Below the pieces are notes generated by a model. That model was not told the origin of the DNA, made no database searches, and was given only the letters and a program-made list of their open reading frames with translations. From positions 1,054,001 to 1,118,000 of the forward strand of contig JAMWFC010000029.1 of assembly GCA_027475525.1 (NCBI GenBank): a DNA stretch of 64,000 nt, read 5' to 3'. This stretch comes from Macrolepiota albuminosa. Its lineage: Eukaryota; Basidiomycota; Agaricomycetes; Agaricales; Agaricaceae. Position numbers and translations under genes: made by a program. Shown here one piece after another: positions 59,206 to 64,000 of this stretch (position 1 is the first letter of the stretch; each line of letters starts with the position of its first letter).

Positions 59206-59789
59206 CTTTACTATGTTAATATTTGATATCTACATATGCCAGGATGTAGCCACGGTTGGGTCTGTTTTAACACATTCTCTACACCCACTCGGTCCGTAAT
59301 GTTCCAATTTTATTTGGCTGATGTTCTTTCCTTGCCAGATGTATTGGATGTCCAGTCGACCCATAGATCAAGCGGTCTCTGAAAAATAGGCCTATTTTGA
59401 TGACTAATTGTGAGTCTTTCTATGTCCTGCCTGGTACAGGCATGACAGGACACGATATTAGATCGCAGATAATAGCCGCCACGCGAAAACCATATATCGG
59501 AGCAGACACATGCATTATGACTTATTTCCTTGGCTGCCTTCTGTGGAGAGCGATCCCTGAATACCAGTGCTGATATACCCCCCGAAAGATTCGGCATATC
59601 GCCACTATCTAATGAACACCTATTGTCACTTGAGAGGTCTGTTATCCAGCGCAATAGATATATGACAACAAATCATTGATTTACTAGATCATGGCACTTA
59701 CTGATTTCGACAGTCTGCCATGCGACAAGCCGTCATTACGACCAATTATTAATGCGCCACGGCTTAACATGGAGCAACAACGGGCTATG

Positions 59790-59943
59790 CTCAAAGTTAA
59801 ATATTCTTATTCAGACTCTTCCGACAGTTATTCGGATTCCCTCCCTACTTACTTCAGACTCTACTCCTCAAAGTTAAATATTCTTATTCAGACTCTTCCG
59901 ACAGTTATTCGGATTCCCTCCCTACTTACTTCAGACTCTACTC
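59790..59943. repeat. 77-bp tandem duplication (perfect)
   Basis: Copies 59790-59866 and 59867-59943 are identical. Confidence 0.97.
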
Positions 59944-60193
59944 CAAATCGTATGCGTTTTCTTGTGGTCGTTCACCGTCGCTGTTTCTATATCCCTTATT
60001 GATGTGTTCGTGACAAATACAGGTTGCCGCCACCGTATCATTGACATCATGATTCTAAGTATCTCCTTGCCTAAGCAGAGGTATTTATATGCTTTGTTTC
60101 CCAAAACCAAGGCGCGTACTACTCGATTTGATGTCTTCTCCAATCCGAGCTTCTCTACATTGTCCCACTATTTTTTCCTTTATGTCTTTATCC

Positions 60194-60347
60194 ACTCCCT
60201 CGTGTGCCCCTTGGTGGTGCTCCTCCCTCTAAGTATGATGGCAGAGACGACTCGGCATGCTACGACCCTTACTCCCTCGTGTGCCCCTTGGTGGTGCTCC
60301 TCCCTCTAAGTATGATGGCAGAGACGACTCGGCATGCTACGACCCTT
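60194..60347. repeat. 77-bp tandem duplication (perfect)
   Basis: Copies 60194-60270 and 60271-60347 are identical. Confidence 0.97.
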
Positions 60348-60769
60348 ACCAGCGAGACATTCGCTGTTTAAGCAGCCGTTGTGCGTCAACGAGCCATAAT
60401 CTATAGTGCTTCCAGGATGCTCGTATAATGATGTTACGGACTTCAGCATTTTCAAATGCTGTTATGGACTGGGGTTTTGTTGTTTGCACTAGCAAGACAT
60501 ACGGTCAAAGACACCCAACACGTTCTTTCATCCTCAATTTACTACCACATGGAGCACTACCGCGATATCCTATTGTGGCGCCCTCACACATCCTCCCATC
60601 GCCCCTCTGGTATCAAGATGCGCGCCATGTCTTGTCAGGGGATTCTCCAGGTGACGGAGAGGTATTCAGATGTGCTGTATCACATTAGACCCGCTCATCT
60701 CGTTTTTCTGTATGTTTTGACTTCTTGGTTCGCTCGTTAATTGACCTTGAGTCAGGAGCTATACGCATC

Positions 60770-61020
60770 GTGACAAACGGACCCATCTCACAACGAAAGC
60801 TTTCGATGGATGAGGAATTCTCGTTGCCGCATTCCATACTCACGAAAATCAACGGCTTGATGAAGTTTGGACTTACTCGGATGCTTCGAAAGAGGTCGAG
60901 TGGAACGCAAAGCTCATCGTCGCCAAACATATAGTACGCCGCGAGCCTAACGAGCCTGATTTCACTTCATGTGGAAAGGATTTGGTACGTGAAGTGTTCT
61001 TGACGATCGAACTTGCTTAA
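60770..61020 (+). pseudogene. Protein-like fragment, unrecognised
   Basis: One frame reads IVTNGPISQRKLSMDEEF and SLPHSILTKINGL. An overlapping frame continues DEVWTYSDASKEVEWNAKL, IVRREPNEPDF and REVFLTIELA with a stop at 61018-61020. Two good-looking frames that shift into each other near 60860 suggest an exon with an indel or a missed intron. No family is recognised. Confidence 0.3.
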
Positions 61021-61536
61021 TGTTATGCGCAGTGCAGCAACGTAACGATACCTCATCAAGTAGATCTGGGCATAAAGGCCAATATTTTCATGCTCGACTA
61101 GAGGTATGTTCGCTTTATGCATATCGAAACACTCATACTAAATGTTCTGTTTCTAGTTATTTTTATTGTAGTTAGTAGAATATCTATATATACATTCTAT
61201 ACCCGTAGCTGGACGTCAAGACTAAACACACGCTGCTGGGTTTATGCGGTGTTCGGTGTCCACCGTCATTGGAGCCTTAGGCGCAATTCTCATGAGGAAC
61301 ATTGAATGGTACGTCGTCTTTGCTCTATTGTCAGTAAAGCTCTTATAGATTAAACGTCTTTAGTGGAACGGTTTCATAATAATAGTAGAAGACCCTTTAT
61401 TAATCATTTGTATCGGTGCAGCTAATAATTACATTAATACTTCACTACTGAGGCCATAATTTGTTTCTTATCAAAAAAAGGGCAAAGAAAACTGTTGCCT
61501 GTTTCATAGCTAGGTTTTACAATAGAAACCGGCAAA

Positions 61537-61684
61537 TTTCCTCTGTCTGAAGACTTTTTTCTATCGGAAATTGATACATTGGAAATGGCATAACAGTTTA
61601 CCTTTTCACATTTTTTCCTCTGTCTGAAGACTTTTTTCTATCGGAAATTGATACATTGGAAATGGCATAACAGTTTACCTTTTC

Positions 61685-61690
<6 letters not shown>
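61537..61690. repeat. 77-bp tandem duplication (perfect)
   Basis: Copies 61537-61613 and 61614-61690 are identical, immediately before the poly(T) tract. Confidence 0.96.
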
Positions 61691-61728
<38 letters not shown>

Positions 61729-61780
61729 ATTATTATTATTATTATTTTTTAATTTTATATATTTTTTATTTATTTTTTTT
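61687..61780. repeat. Poly(T) and AT low-complexity tract
   Basis: More than thirty consecutive T followed by TTA triplets and further T-runs. It could be the poly(A) tail of a minus-strand retroposon insertion, but no retroposon body is recognised next to it. Confidence 0.85.
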
Positions 61781-61856
61781 TTAATTGACGTTAAACCGCC
61801 AGTTTGCAGAAGACCAATGTAAGGGCCTGATGAATTGCAACAATCATGTGAGCTAT

Positions 61857-61926
61857 CCTAGGAGAGGAGGCGCAAGTGAGACTGGGTTCCGTAGGGAACT
61901 TTCACTTCGACGTCCTCCTCCCTAGG
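61857..61926. other. 70-base imperfect inverted repeat (hairpin)
   Basis: The arms CCTAGGAGAGGAGG and CCTCCTCCCTAGG enclose a second pairing (AAGTGA with TCACTT) and an inner gttcc-gta-gggaac loop stem. The whole could fold as one long hairpin on either strand. Confidence 0.6.
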
Positions 61927-62679
61927 TAAGAAAACACAATTGGGTGCCATTAGTGCTTACTACTAGTCAACCGTTCATATTTTCGTATATGATGTCTTTA
62001 TGCCAACCTGGATCGTCAACGTTCAGCTAACTGAGCTTTATTGCCAGTAGGTAAAAGGATTACCGAAACACCTTAATCGGTATCATAGTATCATGATTTG
62101 TTATTCCCCTACACTGTTTAATACTTCAATTTTCTGATTGTGATACCGTAGGCTTGTTAAATACAATTGATTATTAGCATGTCCAAGTCATCCGATCACT
62201 TACAACGTCCGCAATGAAACATTGTCGGTGTCACACCGTCCTGATGTATAGCCCGTTAGTCCAATGTAGTACACTATCTACATATATAGTACACTATCTA
62301 CATCTGTAGTACACTATATACAACGTTCAACCATATACCATATACAGTACGACATATACAATGTACAATATTTAGGGTTGCGAGCAAGAAATTATGACAG
62401 GGGCCTCCTCCCAACCTCATCTTCCTCCTCTGTCTCTCCCACGGTCGTCGTCGCTGCTGCTTCCGCTTCGACCATTGCCGCTTCAACCATCTCCACTGTT
62501 GCCACTGCTCCTCTTCCCATCATTGCTGCCATCACTGCGGCTTCACCCGCCTCCGCTGTTGTCATTTCTTCTTCTAAAGTCGATACCAACATCGCGACTA
62601 TTTCATTCCGTGTTGGCATGGGCTGGCCAGCGTCCGCTGCCACTTCCATCCAAGTTCCTGGTGTCACTGCATTCCTGCG

Positions 62680-64000
62680 TCAGTGCGCTGCTAACAGACC
62701 TCCCAACTGATTGATTCCTTGCGTAATCTCTGGTGGGATCTGCTGGGGCAGCCCTTGCTGGATGAGGGCGAACGCCGAGGAACTACCGTCCAATAACAGT
62801 CGGTACTCGTGCACCATTCCTGGGCGTGAAGATGTATCAGGTATATGGTATGGGACATAGGGTCACTTACGCATAACATCTTCATGGGACGACGCCAACG
62901 CGTTCAACAGCCAGTTCCTCCTCCTTAAAATCCGTGGCTGTGCCGCCTCCACTCGCCGTATCGCCTGTTGTACCTCCTCTATCTCTGACGCCCCGGGTGC
63001 CGCATTGTCCGACCCTCGATTCTCGATATTCTCTACTCGCGCTCGCAACCCAGCCAACTCGTCTTCGATAGCCACGCATGCCACTAAAGCGGCATCCCTG
63101 TCTCCAAATGCTCTGTTCCTGTCACGAATAGCCGCATTCCTCTCTTCCCGCATGGCCTCCTGAGCGCGTCGTTCCCGCTGAAGATCCTCTCGCATGTGGT
63201 GCAGCTGTAATGTTACCCGGTACCCATTTGCCATGGCCTCTTGCAACTGCTGGCGCGTTTCCTCATCAATAGACGATTGGGCAGGTATCAGGGGGGGTAC
63301 CCATTTGCCATGGCCTCTTGCAACTGCTGGCGCGTTTCCTCATCAATAGACAATTGGGCAGGTATCGGGGGGATTTCACGGATATCCGACATGTCCAAGC
63401 TTGGGGACCTCCGCACACGCTTGTACCCTATTATCTCCACCGACTCGGTCGAAGCTCGGTGCTTCCCTTTGTCCTGTTGCGGAGACGACGCTTCCACCCT
63501 TCCTCCTTGCGACGAACCCTCAGTGTCGAAGCTCGGTGCTTCCCTTTGTCCTGTTGCGGAGACGACGCTTCCACCCTTCCTCCTTGCGACGAACCCTCAG
63601 TCTGCGCCTCAACCGACCCCACATCCTTCGATGAACCCTCAAGCCGCAATCCACTTGACTCCTCGCCCTTTGACCTGGGCACATTACCCGCACTCGATAA
63701 CTTTGTATTCGCATATCCACGCGCGCAATTAAATAATATCGAACCCAAATTCCTTGCTTTATCATGCCGAGCTGTCGGCGCTTCCTCCATCAACGCAGGT
63801 GAAGCTCTGCGCTTCCCCTTATCCTGCTGTGTAGTCGACGCCTTCGCCTTCCTTCCTCTCGATGAACTCCCAGCCTGTGCCCCACCCGACTCCTCGGCCC
63901 TCGATCTGGATGCACTAGCCAACTGGCTCAGCACCCAGGTCATGTCCCACCCCTGTTCTTTGCTCATGCAAGATGCCTTCCATGCCTGAGCCACGGAGCA
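62680..64000 (-). CDS. Coiled-coil gag-like protein, 5' end beyond window
   Basis: Two exons: 62871 to the window edge (ATG candidates at 63967 or beyond) and 62680-62819. Once one copy of each 77-base duplication (63219, 63448) is dropped the frame is continuous. From 63994 it is 1110 bases to the stop at 62680-62682. The protein has QQDKGKRRASPAL-type Lys/Arg-rich segments, SDIREIPPIPAQLSIDEETR, a long coiled coil (REDLQRERRAQEAMREERNA), and an end VHEYRLLLDGSSSAFALIQ then GINQLGGLLAAH. I believe similar proteins occur in many copies in agaricomycete genomes near retroelements, so a transposon origin is likely; this is from memory, not checked. Confidence 0.6.
63219..63372. repeat. 77-bp tandem duplication (two mismatches)
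   Basis: Copies 63219-63295 and 63296-63372 differ at two bases near their ends. It lies in the gag-like coding exon; one copy restores the frame from LQEAMANGY into RVTLQLHHMRED. Confidence 0.93.
63448..63601. repeat. 77-bp tandem duplication (perfect)
   Basis: Copies 63448-63524 and 63525-63601 are identical. In the gag-like exon; one copy restores the frame from DKGKHRAST into ESVEIIGYKRVRR. Confidence 0.97.

Larger units (their letters stand above)
59206..60769. other. Low-coding interval
   Basis: No gene is supported apart from two 77-bp duplications. A minus frame at 59310-59654 and plus frames at 60428-60740 lack recognisable motifs. Short protein-like pieces occur but do not join. 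Confidence 0.3.
61021..62679. other. Intergenic, low-complexity
   Basis: It holds a 77-bp duplication (61537), a long poly(T) tract with TTA repeats (61687-61780), a 70-base hairpin (61857-61926) and short tandem units around tagtacactatctacat (62265-62320). Apparent frames at 62378-62714 are shadows of the CTT/GCC-rich antisense of low-complexity sequence. Confidence 0.5.

Noticed and set aside
62378..62714. Plus-strand Ser/Ala- or Leu/Pro-rich frames of about 110 codons
   Set aside because: They arise from CTT/GCC-type low-complexity sequence and overlap each other in several frames.

Overview
The window reads as nuclear DNA of a filamentous basidiomycete, probably an agaricomycete. Genes are compact and carry many 45-120 base GT-AG introns, several exons are under 20 bases, and the repeats include Ty3/gypsy-like and agaricomycete gag-like elements. 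All products and exon borders are inferred by reading translations and splice signals; no database search was run.

Layout. The left edge holds the end of a FAS1-domain gene, then a diverged ~1 kb tandem duplication and a gene-poor stretch. DPM3 (dolichol-phosphate-mannose synthase subunit) and a dithiol glutaredoxin follow on the minus strand. From ~11.56 to ~16.13 kb lies an AT-rich, almost CpG-free island with two oppositely oriented solo LTRs. It ends just before one of two convergent paralogous Kre9/KNH GPI-anchor genes (16.2 and 21.1 kb). Next come ATP23 (mitochondrial protease), a repeat-rich gap, an enoyl-CoA hydratase/isomerase-family gene with a peroxisomal tail, a small Cys-rich ORF, a TPX2-like gene and NIF3, all minus strand. 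On the plus strand follow ATG27, an unrecognised spliced gene, a Pro-rich UIM/RING-like gene and cofactor-independent phosphoglycerate mutase. The complex I 49 kDa subunit (minus) and a GIT1-type MFS permease (plus) diverge from one 451-base interval. The right end is a decayed Ty3/gypsy cluster (54.2-58.65 kb), an 86-bp minisatellite, low-coding DNA and a coiled-coil gag-like ORF that runs off the edge.

The strongest unexpected signal is 23 tandem duplications, each with a period of exactly 77 bases, in unrelated sequence (exons, introns, LTR, intergenic). Fourteen lie between 35.8 and 46.4 kb. Where the frame can be tested, removing one copy often restores a gene. The uniform length points to contig-end overlaps (k = 77) left in the assembly rather than to biology, and genes there should be read with that in mind. 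The best genuine biological candidates are a 2-nucleotide microexon in the complex I gene, the pair of solo LTRs with intact target-site duplications, the CpG-depleted island at a duplicated gene's promoter, and the minisatellite. I found no clear undescribed multi-gene system; the housekeeping genes here are functionally unrelated neighbours.
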